From Drosophila persimilis (taxonomy: Eukaryota; Arthropoda; Insecta; Diptera; Drosophilidae), in the NCBI RefSeq assembly GCF_003286085.1, contig NW_020825294.1, positions 6,138,001 through 6,202,000 of the forward strand: a stretch of 64,000 nucleotides of DNA, read 5' to 3'. Under the pieces are notes generated by a model. The model was given only the letters and a program-made list of their open reading frames with translations, was not told the origin of the DNA and ran no database searches. Of this stretch, positions 53,001 to 60,450 are shown piece after piece. Position numbers and translations under genes: made by a program. Positions within the stretch are counted from its first letter, which is position 1. Each line of letters starts with the position of its first letter.

Positions 53001-55840
53001 TGATTTTTCGAAATGAGAAACACGTGTGCCAGACACATTCAAATATTTATTAAAGTTCGCTGGGATTTAGTAGAAGGGAGTGTGGCGATGGTTGGGTATT
53101 TCTACATATTTATGGTGAAAATAGTTTAGATGGGGTGGAAGGGTAGATGGTTGTCTCTCTGTCGCTGCTTTCTTTGTTTGAAAGAGTATTTTAGTCTTCG
53201 AGCAATTAAAGACACGTTGCTCTTCCTCTGGCCTTCTGGTATTTATTTTTGTTATGTACACGAAATATGCCCAAAAGGCGTTGGAGGTGGCTTCTAGGCC
53301 ACATGCCTCCCCAAGCCACACCCACACAAGCAGACACACACATGGCCAAATAAACTTTGAATAAGCAAAGTCTCTAAAGCTTCCACCCCCCGCCCCTCTG
53401 GCCCACTGCCTGCCACAAATCTCCACATAAATCTTAAGAATGCCGGCCAGACCCACATAGAAAATAATAAAACAAGAAAACAGGGGCCAAGAGCTGGTAG
53501 CGGCGGTGCTGGATCTGGGGCAGGGGCAGAGACTTCTCTCTGGCACAAAATGGCCAGCAAAACATTCAATTTCCCCGGCTCATTAAAATTAAATAACTAA
53601 GCTCAGACGGGCAGAGACTGGCACGGAGACTGGAGGTCCACGGAGAGGGGGAGTGCGGCAGGGGGGATGCTTGCTTTTGGGCTAAATTTAATTGAAGTGC
53701 AGCCGAACTAAAGCAATCACAAAAGTCTATGTCGGCTCCTAATATTACGCTCAGTGTATTCTGAGCTGCTACGAAATTGTTCGCAGTGTTCTCTTTCGTT
53801 GCTTTCCTTGCAATTTACCGTTGGTTATTGTCCACTGCCCTGCCATTGCTCTGTGCTTGTTCATTCTCGTTCACTGCCTGTCCCATTGCTGTGTGGGTGC
53901 GAGTGAAAGAGCGCGTAGCGAGAGAGCCGACTCGCTCAGAGAGGATCAAAAGCAACAAGAAGAAGAGAGCGCGCGCTGAGCGCGTTCCTCTGCGGCAATG
54001 CGTTTGGGTTGGAAAGAGAAAGAGCTACATGGCTATTGCGTCGCAGAAAATAAGCGCCTTGGGCTCTAGAGTCTGGACTGAGAGGGCTGTTTTGGCAATG
54101 CTGAGAGAGTAAATGAGTCATTGCCCCGCGGAGTGCTTTAGTGTCTGACGTGTTTTAAGTGAAACCGATCCGAATTCTAATACAAATCCAACACAGTTAC
54201 ATATGTAAACAGCTATAGCGAATTTAGTAATTATGTACAAATATTTAAAGTGGCTCCCAGCTTAAATGAAACAGAGCAGCTTTCAGATGAGTGGCTGAAA
54301 ATTAAGCTATAAATCGCACGAAAATTGGTCGACGCGATGTAAAATAGGTTGAAAAGTGCTATAGACAATAAAGAGAGCTTACCAAAAAGTAACTTTAAAT
54401 ACAGTTTAAAAGTCAAATAAATACAAAAAACTATTGTCAAGAAAACCGCTTCAAATAATCTAAGGAATGAAGCAGGGCAGTATTTATGTTTTTAATTGTT
54501 AAAAGTGTGTTAAAAAAATATTAAAAAATATATGAGGTTGGTTTAGATTAAATTTAAATATATATCTATCTATATACATTTGATTTTTAGTTGTAGGTTA
54601 AATGGTTTACAAGTTATAGCACATTTAAGTGTGAAAGGGGCTTTGATTCATTTAAGCTGTGGAGCCAGTGGATATGGCTAATAGAATATACGTTTCCAAT
54701 GGTGAAGATCAGCTCAGAACAGGCCGAAGTGCAGAGAAGAGCGTTAGAGTGGCTCGATTCCGAATATTTCTACTTCAGAAATCATACAAAACCTTTATAT
54801 GAAACGCGTGTGGCCTATAACTTTCAACAGCCCATGAATATCTTCATAAATGGGAAATTTATGGCATTTTTTAGAAGCCTTAATACCTCTTTCAAGGCCT
54901 CTGGAAAATATAAACTATATATTGAAATGATTGAGTGGCTTTATTGGAGCCAAGACCCTATATATGTGTGGAATTCTCCTTATTGAAGTAGTTAATCGAT
55001 ATTTGAGAGAAGTGTCTTCAAAGTAGGTCTTCCCCTTAGTGCTCGATGATGCTACAGATCTACATCAAGTCCCTAAAAATGGGACCTTGTTTGAAGGAAA
55101 TAAGAAAGTCTATAAATATGGATGCCTGCTCAAAAGACCGTACATCACACACCCACTTTACCATCCACCATCTTAAGTACTTTCGTTCTAAAGCTTCTCC
55201 CCTTTCTTACCCTTCAGTGACACCCAACCATGGCCCGAAGATAACCGGCGGACAGCCGCGTTACCAGATCGGAGACACTGTCCGCGTCAACTGCACCTCG
55301 TCGCCGTCCAAGCCGGTGTGCCACCTGAGCTGGCTGATCAACGGGGAGCCGGTGCAGAAGGCCCACTTGCGGCAGTACGACAAAATAGTGGTCAATCGGG
55401 ATGGCCTGGAGATGGCGCGCCTGGGCCTGGAGTTTCGCGTGCGTCCCTTCCACTTCAAGCACGGGGATATGAAGCTCAAGGTGAGTGGGGGCTCTACTTT
55501 CCCATAAAAGGTGCTCTTCCTAATGGACTTTCCTGTGTTTCCTTGCAGTGCGTGGCCAAGATCAGCTCGTTGTACTTGCAGAGCAACGAGGAGAGCGTGG
55601 AAAGCGATCGCCAGCAGCGAGCACCGGCCCTGGAGTCCCGCGAAACGGTGGCGGCCAAGTCCAGCACTATTGGTAGATCCCCCTCATCAAAGTGGCATTC
55701 CCTTCGCCAATAGCCTTACTAACTGAATCCCTCTTGCAGGTGCCGCCGGCTCAAGGCTGCCCTCCCATGTCGTGTCGTTGCTGCCACCAATTCTGCTGCT
55801 TCTGCTGCTCCGGGCCTGGCCCTGGTCGAGGGCGAGTTAA
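19818..55840 (+). CDS. Beat-family immunoglobulin cell-surface protein (beat-III-like)
   Basis: Six coding exons join cleanly in frame: 19818-20067, 41134-41342, 45325-45460, 55218-55480, 55549-55672 and 55740-55840, all GT-AG, giving 360 residues. Residues 1-68 are polar with 12 His at 30-41; 69-83 is hydrophobic (signal or anchor). Ig domain 1 spans about 88-198 with Cys110, Trp124 (SVKWYKDG) and Cys177 in SGLYRCEVSGEAPAF. Ig domain 2 spans about 199-290 with Cys224, Trp237 and Cys287. NSS (156) and NCT (223) are glycosylation sequons. The tail ends in a Leu-rich segment (about 338-352) and a short basic end, as in a GPI-anchor signal. Beat proteins bind Side receptors and control defasciculation of motor axons and synaptic partner choice. 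The YSVKWYK, IYRYVPRDKP and GVNID motifs are typical Beat. Assignment to beat-III rests on the nearby Gr36-type gene and is inference. Huge introns suggest complex neural regulation. Confidence 0.9.
19908..19943 (+). repeat. CAC/CAT repeat encoding polyhistidine
   Basis: Twelve consecutive His codons, mixed CAC and CAT, in the N-terminal part of the beat-family protein. The mixed codons argue that the tract is not purely fresh slippage. Confidence 0.85.
23167..23193. repeat. (CA)n microsatellite
   Basis: About 13 CA units in beat intron 1. Confidence 0.9.
25597..25627. repeat. (CCGA)n microsatellite
   Basis: Nearly eight tandem CCGA units, a less common tetranucleotide repeat, in beat intron 1. 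Confidence 0.9.
25963..26054. repeat. 23-bp tandem array, four units
   Basis: Units begin GATTAAGAGGGAGAGCAG at 25963, 25986, 26009 and 26032 with a strict 23-bp period. The first and last units are slightly diverged. Confidence 0.9.
26192..26210. repeat. (CA)n microsatellite
   Basis: A run of about nine CA units, with shorter CA patches just before it. Confidence 0.85.
26651..27157. repeat. 101-bp minisatellite, five units
   Basis: Units begin GTCGGTCCCCAGGATCCAAG at 26651 (diverged), 26764, 26865, 26966 and 27067. The last four are spaced exactly 101 bp and nearly identical; the first is 113 bp long and more diverged. Each unit carries two related halves (GTCGGTCCCCAG... and ATCGGTCCCAAG..., both followed by AAGAACAAA or similar), so the unit itself probably arose by an older duplication. 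Confidence 0.93.
30065..30205. mobile_element. Candidate MITE with 14-bp inverted ends
   Basis: TACACCGAAAGAAA at 30065-30078 is matched in inverted orientation by TTTCTTTCAGTGTA at 30192-30205, with one mismatch. The 141-bp interior is AT-rich and has no coding capacity. This is the form of a short non-autonomous DNA transposon. Flanking target-site duplication is not clear (CTC on the left, CCT on the right), so the boundaries are provisional. Confidence 0.5.
31204..32060. repeat. AT-rich minisatellite array, about 20-bp units
   Basis: From about 31320 the sequence is a run of diverged units around AATATATTTAATTTTTAATC, repeated more than 30 times with spacing near 20-21 bp, ending near 32060. 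It starts just after TACACTCAGAGAAAATA at 31204-31220, which resembles the ends of the candidate MITE at 30065. There is no coding potential. Confidence 0.85.
32700..33060. mobile_element. Possible remnant of a dispersed Drosophila repeat
   Basis: GATACCCGATACTCAGAG near 32890 and GGGAATAAAAAGG near 32857 resemble a repeat often seen in fly non-coding DNA (GATACCCGTTACTC..., GGGTATA...). The segment also holds GGCAAGGGCCGCGGCTC at 33020-33036, which recurs exactly at 44675-44691. I cannot name the element. Confidence 0.35.
38031..38064. repeat. (CA)n microsatellite
   Basis: About 17 CA units, interrupted once by CG. Confidence 0.9.
39503..39521. repeat. (CA)n microsatellite
   Basis: About nine CA units in intron 1, close to further CA patches. 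Confidence 0.85.
41134..41342 (+). CDS. Beat-family gene, coding exon 2 (first half of Ig1)
   Basis: Acceptor TAATTGCAG, donor GTGAGT. Encodes residues 84-153, from DISSSLTMTEVKIPNHI through LGCRYALDG and YSVKWYKDG to GVNID. Entry phase 1, exit phase 0. Confidence 0.92.
42586..42611 (+). repeat. Dispersed 26-bp motif, copy B
   Basis: GAAAATGTGCGTGTGAGCAA followed by GTCGCA, identical to copy D over the whole 26 bp. It lies in intron 2 of the beat-family gene. Confidence 0.8.
43715..43850 (+). mobile_element. Possible dispersed-repeat remnant
   Basis: CCCGCTACGAGCTGGAAAAA, then GGGTATAATGTG, ACAGGAAGCGACAGGGAGA and CTTTTGATCAGCC, follow in the same order as phrases in a very common Drosophila non-coding repeat (CTACTCGTAGAGTAAAAGGG, TATACT, ACAGGCAGAAGGAAGCG, TTGATCAG). 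Order and spacing agree by eye. The element's name and class cannot be set from sequence alone. Confidence 0.4.
44060..44520. repeat. GTTAACAG-rich array 1
   Basis: From about 44070 to 44275 there are close-set 12-18 bp units of the form GCAGCGTTAACAGCAGC with interspersed ATCGGCTACAGCAGC. From 44330 to 44520 a looser run follows with CTGTTAAC, CTGTTGATC and CTCTCT. The frame that reads poly-Ala/Thr through it is a by-product of the repeat. Confidence 0.8.
45325..45460 (+). CDS. Beat-family gene, coding exon 3 (second half of Ig1)
   Basis: Acceptor TCTTGCAG, donor GTAAGT. Encodes LRNSSDTQIILRRV through SSGLYRCEVSG to SETMTVV. It carries the second Ig1 cysteine in the classic Y-x-C setting. 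Exit phase 1. Confidence 0.92.
46515..46563. repeat. (CAGCCC)n-type repeat
   Basis: About five units of CAGCCC/CCCCAG followed by a CCCCCGC run. Confidence 0.8.
47654..47962 (+). repeat. CTGTTAACAG array 2, about 45-bp units
   Basis: Six to seven diverged units built on CTGTTAACAGCCTGTTACGC, each followed by CTGCTGCCGTCTACAG-like sequence and CTCTCT. The core CTGTTAACAG is a perfect palindrome and is partly decayed in later units (CTGTTAAACGCC, CTGTTAAGCGCC). Confidence 0.88.
49570..49860 (-). repeat. CTGTTAAC array 3, includes exact 24-bp units
   Basis: The first part has AACAGAGAGTGCTAACAG then GCTGTTAAGG, which is the reverse-complement arrangement of array 2. From 49684 to 49790 five units beginning CTGTTAACGGCGAGG repeat with a 24-bp period (49684, 49708, 49732, 49756, 49780). 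Confidence 0.88.
51470..52170. repeat. Fourfold tandem repeat, 167-199 bp units
   Basis: AATCTATGCCTAAGAAT (one copy with GTC for GCC) recurs at 51552, 51719, 51902 and 52101. Each is preceded by a GGGAATTGG...GAGAATTCT...GGAGAAAA...GGGAAAA block and followed by a T-rich tail with TTTCTTGAAATTTCTTAAA. The units differ from each other by many small changes, so the array is old. Confidence 0.9.
52857..52890. repeat. (CTGGTC)n repeat
   Basis: About five CTGGTC units in tandem. Confidence 0.85.
53740..54160. promoter_or_regulatory. GAGA-rich, CG-rich block, possible internal promoter
   Basis: GAGAGAGCC, GAAGAAGAGAGCGCG, GAAAGAGAAAGAG and GAGAGAGTAAATG occur within 200 bp in a locally CG-rich stretch, followed by an A-rich, AAC-rich segment like a fly 5' UTR. 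A small hairpin, GCTCAG-TGTATT-CTGAGC, lies at 53749-53766. An internal beat promoter 1.1 kb before exon 4 is possible; so is a degenerate repeat. No TATA or clear initiator was fixed. Confidence 0.25.
54699..54986 (+). CDS. Possible small gene of unknown function
   Basis: An open frame of 95 codons from ATG (MVKISSEQAEVQ) to TGA, inside beat intron 3 and on the same strand. It is rich in Tyr, Phe and Trp (YFYFRNH, IEWLYWSQ) with no low-complexity run, which makes it look more protein-like than other frames here. I do not recognise a family. Random frames of this length occur several times in the window, so the call is weak. A read-through exon of a beat isoform is unlikely because no splice acceptor is evident at its start. 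Confidence 0.22.
   Translation: MVKISSEQAEVQRRALEWLDSEYFYFRNHTKPLYETRVAYNFQQPMNIFINGKFMAFFRSLNTSFKASGKYKLYIEMIEWLYWSQDPIYVWNSPY
55218..55480 (+). CDS. Beat-family gene, coding exon 4 (Ig2)
   Basis: Acceptor CCCTTCAG, donor GTGAGT. Encodes VTPNHGPKITGG through VNCTSSPSKPVCHLSWLING and FHFKHGDMKLK. It holds Cys224 and Trp237 of the second Ig domain. Exit phase 0. Confidence 0.93.
55549..55672 (+). CDS. Beat-family gene, coding exon 5 (end of Ig2, stalk)
   Basis: Acceptor CCTTGCAG after a 68-bp intron, donor GTAGAT (weaker than the others). Encodes CVAKISSLYLQSNEESVESD and an acidic, Ala/Ser-rich stalk. Cys287 closes Ig2. Confidence 0.9.
55740..55840 (+). CDS. Beat-family gene, coding exon 6 (hydrophobic tail)
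   Basis: Acceptor CTCTTGCAG. Encodes GAAGSRLPSHVVSLLPP, a run of Leu and RAWPWSRAS before TAA. The small-residue patch (GAAGS) followed by a hydrophobic end is the layout of a GPI-attachment signal; a short transmembrane anchor is the alternative. Confidence 0.85.
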
Positions 55841-56244
55841 CTATCTGCGGCCCCAGCTGAGACTCTGAACAGTAAACCGGAAAGATACATATGAACTATT
55901 TAGCACAGCAGCAGTCGAGTCCTAGTGGAAAAGCAAACATATCCTATGCCAAAATCTCAAAGAAAAAATGAAAAGATTAAGTAAATCCTTGATATCGAAA
56001 TTCAATTGATGTTTGTGTGCGTGTGTGTGAATGGAAATGCAAGGAAAATTCGCAGGAAAAACTACTCAAATCGAGCATTTAAGCAGAGGCTAAGAAACTG
56101 TACATAAATATGCATAATTTTAGGCAAAGAAATCGTTGTTTTTAGGCAAAAAAAAAAACAAAAAAAGAAAAAAACTTGAAACAAGATAACATAAATACAT
56201 TCGTTAATCTTTTGTGATATTTTCTTGATTTTGAAAAGGAGGGA

Positions 56245-56250
56245 AATAAA
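56245..56250 (+). terminator. Polyadenylation signal AATAAA (proximal)
   Basis: About 405 bp after the beat stop codon, in an A-rich 3' UTR. Confidence 0.45.
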
Positions 56251-56543
56251 ATAATATACCTGTAGAAAATTTTGACCTATTTTCTCCAATCCATTCCATT
56301 CCGCTCCTTCCTTTGTATTTTATCGAAACCTTTTTCGGGCATATCAGAAGCGTCTAACATTTCAATTGTAAAAAAATACCTACTTGCACATTTATGATCT
56401 ATGATCTACATACGATATCACATCCAAAAACTAACCCAAAAATGAGCAGAAACTTTGCATTTACTTCTAAGAGCAACTAACTTAAGAACCTAAGCAAATG
56501 TAAGAAAAACTGTAAAGCCACAAGATCGAAACTAATTTTAATT

Positions 56544-56549
56544 CAATAA
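56544..56549 (+). terminator. Polyadenylation signal AATAAA (distal)
   Basis: About 700 bp after the beat stop codon. Two signals suggest alternative 3' ends. Confidence 0.45.
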
Positions 56550-56559
56550 AATATCAAAA

Positions 56560-58461
56560 TACACAAAATACAACAAATTCTACAAAGAAACCAAGCAAAT
56601 ATATAGTTAAATTTGATCGGAAAGCTGTAAATAGGCCGTGAAAAGAGGCATTCCTTGGTAAAAGTAGAAGTGGTTCCGAATCTGAATGTATTATGTCTAA
56701 GGGGTGTATCTCTGAATGTATTTGAAGCAATCAATGCCAAGCTGCGGGATTCTTTTGGAAGGAAACCTGTGATTATATTTAAAAATTAGCCAGAGGTTTG
56801 CCGGGAAGCCTCCTCTTGAGGCTATGGTCTTTCCATTGAAATAATAATTTAAAAAAATTAAGGATTGATCTCTCAGAGGCATAGCCTAGTTCCATCATGG
56901 AATACAGAAGTTAGCTTTTAAACAGACTTTTGTGGATTCATTTCAATGGTTTTCCATTTAAATATTTTTTAGAAAATTCCAAGAGTTAATATTTTTGAAG
57001 AAAAATGAACTTGAAAAGGATTGTATTTAAATTCAAGCTTAAGAAAATTTCTTGGGATATGTCAACCTTTTTTTCTATATATTTTAACCTTTGGAAAAGG
57101 CCTTCAGCCTCTGTTGCCCAGAACCTTGAGAGCTATCAGCTCTGAGTGGAAGAACCTTCTATAATAAGTCTCCCCTGTGTTCAAAGATCTTCAATCAACA
57201 GCCACAACAATGTCTTGTATTAGAAAAAGTTCAACGACTGGGCCCCTCTTTAATGATGGTTTTTCCTGCTGACTCAGGCCCTCTGAAAAACATTGGCATA
57301 AACTTATCCCTTGAGAAATTAGCCGCATGCATGATACTAATCCTTTGGCTTATGCTAATTTATCTAGAGCTGAGTCAGAGGGACCCCAGGGGTCGGTTTA
57401 TGCCCAAAAAATGGTGAAAATTGACACAGACATGCAAGGGGCGAAAATGCGCAACAAACCGCATAAAATGCATTCAAGTCCAAGCAAACAAAAAAAAAAA
57501 GGGCCAAAAGCCAGCCAGTTCATGACTCATGCGATGGGGGCAGGGGGTACTGGGGGTACTGGGGGCGGGGGCATTGCATGTTTTGGCGCGTGAGAAATGC
57601 AATTCATTTGCATACAAAGCCGCCGGTTCGATTTTGGGCCAACAAACAGTGTATCTCGGGCATTTCCTTGGCAGCTTGGCATTGATTGACCGGGCAGGGG
57701 CCGTACTGTAGTCCCTCCTATAAATTAGCCAAAATGAATGTTTATCGCATTGTACATAGCCTGTGGAGGTTGGACTCAAATTTCATTAGCTCTTAAGCGG
57801 GAGGCAGTCCTGGAACAGACCTCTATAAGCCTATTCTCCAGTCAAATCTAAGTAAATCTTGTGCGTGTTGTAAACTAAAGAAAAACCCCCACCAGGGAGC
57901 AGAGAAAAACAAATTGGCACTCCCTGGTTGGTTGGGTTTATAGCTAAGAAAACATAAACTAAACCTTCCATAAATCTCCATTTTGTTCTCATTTATTTTT
58001 CCCATTTATTTTTCGTTTTTAATTAAGAAACAATCAAATGTTTAAGAACGAAATTTAGTTTGTAAAACTGAACATGAAAATGATAAATAAATTAAGTGAA
58101 GACAGGACAAGCAAACCGAATGACTTTGTCTTTCAGCGAAACAGGAAACGCATTTCCGTTTCCGCTTTGCCTGGCCTTCCTGTCCTACTCTGTCCTGCAA
58201 GGACCCTGTGGCATTTATTGACTAAAAATCGAAATGAAATCACACAAAGAGCCAACAAACGGATAAATAAATTGTCATAGATCTCTTAGTCACAAGAAGC
58301 CTGGAGGAATCAAAGCCTTGAAATTTTTGGGGGGAAGTAGAATATGAGAGACTTTAATGCTGGCACAGGGAGTGCATTCTGCACTCCACCACTCCACCAA
58401 TATCCCCTACAAAATGTAACCACAATAAAGCAGGCTTTGTTCTATTTCTGTGACCTGCCAC
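56560..58461. other. Intergenic region
   Basis: No gene recognised between the beat 3' UTR and the CIMIP1-like gene. AT-rich, with a GGGGGTACTGGGGGTACTGG repeat near 57536-57566. Confidence 0.5.
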
Positions 58462-58487
58462 AAAATGTGCGTGTGAGCAAGTCGCAT
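58462..58487 (+). repeat. Dispersed 26-bp motif, copy C
   Basis: CAAAATGTGCGTGTGAGCAA followed by GTCGCA, then CCAAAAAGGCTTGGTTA. It ends 122 bp before the ATG of the CIMIP1-like gene, in its promoter region. Confidence 0.8.
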
Positions 58488-58609
58488 GTCCAAAAAGGCT
58501 TGGTTAATATGACTTTTATTGTTTTTAGAGTACATCCCAGTCGACTCTCCTCACACACTCATTCAACACATTCCCCTTTTTCGTTCAAGTTCCAGTTTTT
58601 TGTATAAAA

Positions 58610-58978
58610 ATGAAACAAGATCAAATTATATTCACGGACCAGCTGCTGCACCACCGGTGCGTGGCCTCCCGCGTCGAGGAGACACGCAAAACGTGGGTGG
58701 CGACGGAATCGTGGTTTCCGGTGGCTCAGCAGGAATACTACTCCCGCTACGGTGAGATCTACAAGGAGTGCCACGAGCAGTACGGCCCCAGTTTTGAGTA
58801 CTTTGCCAAGCGGATTCGCCTGCGAAAAGACTTCCAGGCCAGCACAAAATCAGCGGCTGAGGAGCGGGAGAGGGAGTCCTTCATTTCGATGGAACACCTG
58901 AAAGGCTACAAGGTATCCCCGACCACCAATGGGGAGTACGGCTTGGTGCTGCCTTCGCGTATCTTTCACTGCTTCTAA
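58610..58978 (+). CDS. Small protein, CIMIP1 (C20orf85)-like candidate
   Basis: Single-exon gene for 122 residues, starting MKQDQIIFTDQLLHHR and ending YGLVLPSRIFHCF. Residues 8-42 (F-x-D-Q-x-x-x-x-R-x-x-A-S-x-x-E-x-T-R-x-x-W-x-x-x-x-W-F) follow the pattern I associate with the C20orf85/CIMIP1 family (Q-D-x-x-W-K-x-x-x-x-A-E-x-E-A-R-x-x-W-x-x-x-W-G-F-L), and the end (SPTTNGEYGLVLP) resembles that family's C-terminal TT-x-G-x-I-G-W-R motif. Family members are microtubule inner proteins of motile cilia, so a role in the sperm tail is inferred. The expected Gly of WGF is missing and the C-terminal Trp is replaced, so divergence is high. Third-position GC is high compared with flanking DNA, which supports real coding. 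The TATAAA directly before the ATG is too close to act as a TATA box. Confidence 0.5.
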   Translation: MKQDQIIFTDQLLHHRCVASRVEETRKTWVATESWFPVAQQEYYSRYGEIYKECHEQYGPSFEYFAKRIRLRKDFQASTKSAAEERERESFISMEHLKGYKVSPTTNGEYGLVLPSRIFHCF

Positions 58979-59105
58979 ATTCAACAGTATCTTTGACAAA
59001 CATTGGTCTTTTCTACAGTCTTTTTAGTGCTTTTGGTGGAGGCATAAATAGATTTATTAAACACTTTTTTTCGACAAATAACTGGAAGAAAATAATTAAC
59101 AATAC

Positions 59106-59111
59106 AATAAA
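59106..59111 (+). terminator. Polyadenylation signal AATAAA
   Basis: Lies 127 bp after the CIMIP1-like stop codon. Confidence 0.45.
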
Positions 59112-59206
59112 ATGTTCCCAACTGCAGAGTAATTATTTCTTTGGGCCTTACATCCAGGAAGGATTTTCATCCAATCAAGGGCTATTCGAAATTTAAAAAT
59201 AATAAA

Positions 59207-59232
59207 GAAAATGTGCGTGTGAGCAAGTCGCA
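59207..59232 (+). repeat. Dispersed 26-bp motif, copy D
   Basis: GAAAATGTGCGTGTGAGCAA followed by GTCGCA, identical to copy B. It is followed at about 59245 by TGGCCAAAAAAGCCTTGGTTA, which parallels the sequence after copy C, so C and D share more than the core. Confidence 0.8.
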
Positions 59233-60059
59233 GTCTTTGACACATGGCCAAAAAAGCCTTGGTTACTATGGAATGTGTAGTATTCATTACAAAATAAGTC
59301 CCTAAGTACAGAACTACTCCACTTTAAGGTAGAGAGGATGCTGTGCCATCTCTAGACAGGGCCACACTTCATTGGAGAGGGGACTTTCAATGCCTGCCAC
59401 ATGGAAATCATTCAAAAACCATAAAGACTCTTGCCCCCCTACGAAAAACCCTCACATTATCAACACTTGTGCGCATTATGCAAAAATCTATTGCGGAAAC
59501 ATTTGGCCATTGAATGACTTATGGGAGAAGACCCTAAGGCCTGCAGCAGGGCGGGGGGGAAGGCTGTACAGCCGGCTGTAAGGTTTTTGTAATATGTTTC
59601 AAATTAATTTTATACGTACGAGTATGTCCCAGGGCAACGCTTTAACAGAAACGGGAAAGCACTTGGCTCGTAAATTGGTAATGTTCGTAGGCCCGGTTTT
59701 ATGGGTGGGGGCCCAGTCTGTTTACCATAATTACCTGTTTATAATTAATTAAAATGCAATAAGCGTACGCTTGATAAAAGTGCCACGCACATGCTTACGC
59801 TGCAGCCTCCCCCCCGCCACCCACCCACTGGCGAGCGTGTCAGCAGTTTTTTAGCCAGCACTGTGCTCGCTAAATGAAATTAAATTGATAAACTAAATTA
59901 CAATCGCATAGATAAAGCGTAATAAAGCGCCACCGGAATGAATCCATAAATTATGCAATGGCCCAGAAGCCCTTTTTCCCTGCCGCCAAATTCGAAAACC
60001 TGAAAATGCATTGCATTAATGGAATAACAATAGGGACTACCGGGAGCTCTGTTGGTTTT

Positions 60060-60450
60060 GTACCCTGTATTATATTTTTCGAACCTTGAAACAGGGTGCT
60101 ACCCTTGGTACATGATTTTTTCGGGGCTGTTTTTAAGAGTGGTTTCAAGATCGGGTAAGGGCGCTACTCCTTATCGTATTTAGGGATCTGGAAGGTCTGC
60201 TTTTCAATGCCTGTAGGTCGTAGGAGTATCGTAATACTCCAGATGGTGCCATAAACAGATGATATGTGCCCTCTCTGGCGTTGTTTTTATACCCTTTATT
60301 ATATTTTCCGATCCCATAAACTTTAAACATAGTCTTTTTTCTTTGGTATACGACTCTTTGGGCGCTACTCCTTATCGTATTTAGGGATCTGGAAGGTCTG
60401 CTTTTCAATGCCCGTAGATCGTAGGAATGATATGTGCCCTGTCTATAGTT
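60060..60450. repeat. Tandem duplication of a dispersed-repeat segment
   Basis: GGCGCTACTCCTTATCGTAT starts at 60160 and again at 60361 (201 bp apart). The match continues for more than 50 bp through TTAGGGATCTGGAAGG and TTCAATGCC. Each copy is preceded by TATACCC/TACCC plus TTATATTTT at about 60061 and 60289. The TACCCT-TTATTATATTTT phrase is common in fly dispersed repeats, so a mobile-element remnant that duplicated in place is likely. Confidence 0.8.

Larger units (their letters stand above)
45461..55217 (+). other. Intron 3 of beat-family gene (9.8 kb)
   Basis: Bounded by GTAAGT and CCCTTCAG. It holds two CTGTTAAC arrays in opposite orientation, a fourfold 167-199 bp tandem repeat, a GAGA-rich block at 53740-54160 and one small open frame at 54699, all listed separately. 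Confidence 0.8.

Noticed and set aside
53777-54112. 111-codon frame over the GAGA-rich block
   Set aside because: It has no ATG at its start and the Arg/Lys-rich part is a reading of GAGA/CGCG repeats.
58603-58608. TATAAA as TATA box of the CIMIP1-like gene
   Set aside because: It ends one base before the ATG, too close to direct a transcript that contains the start codon with a leader.
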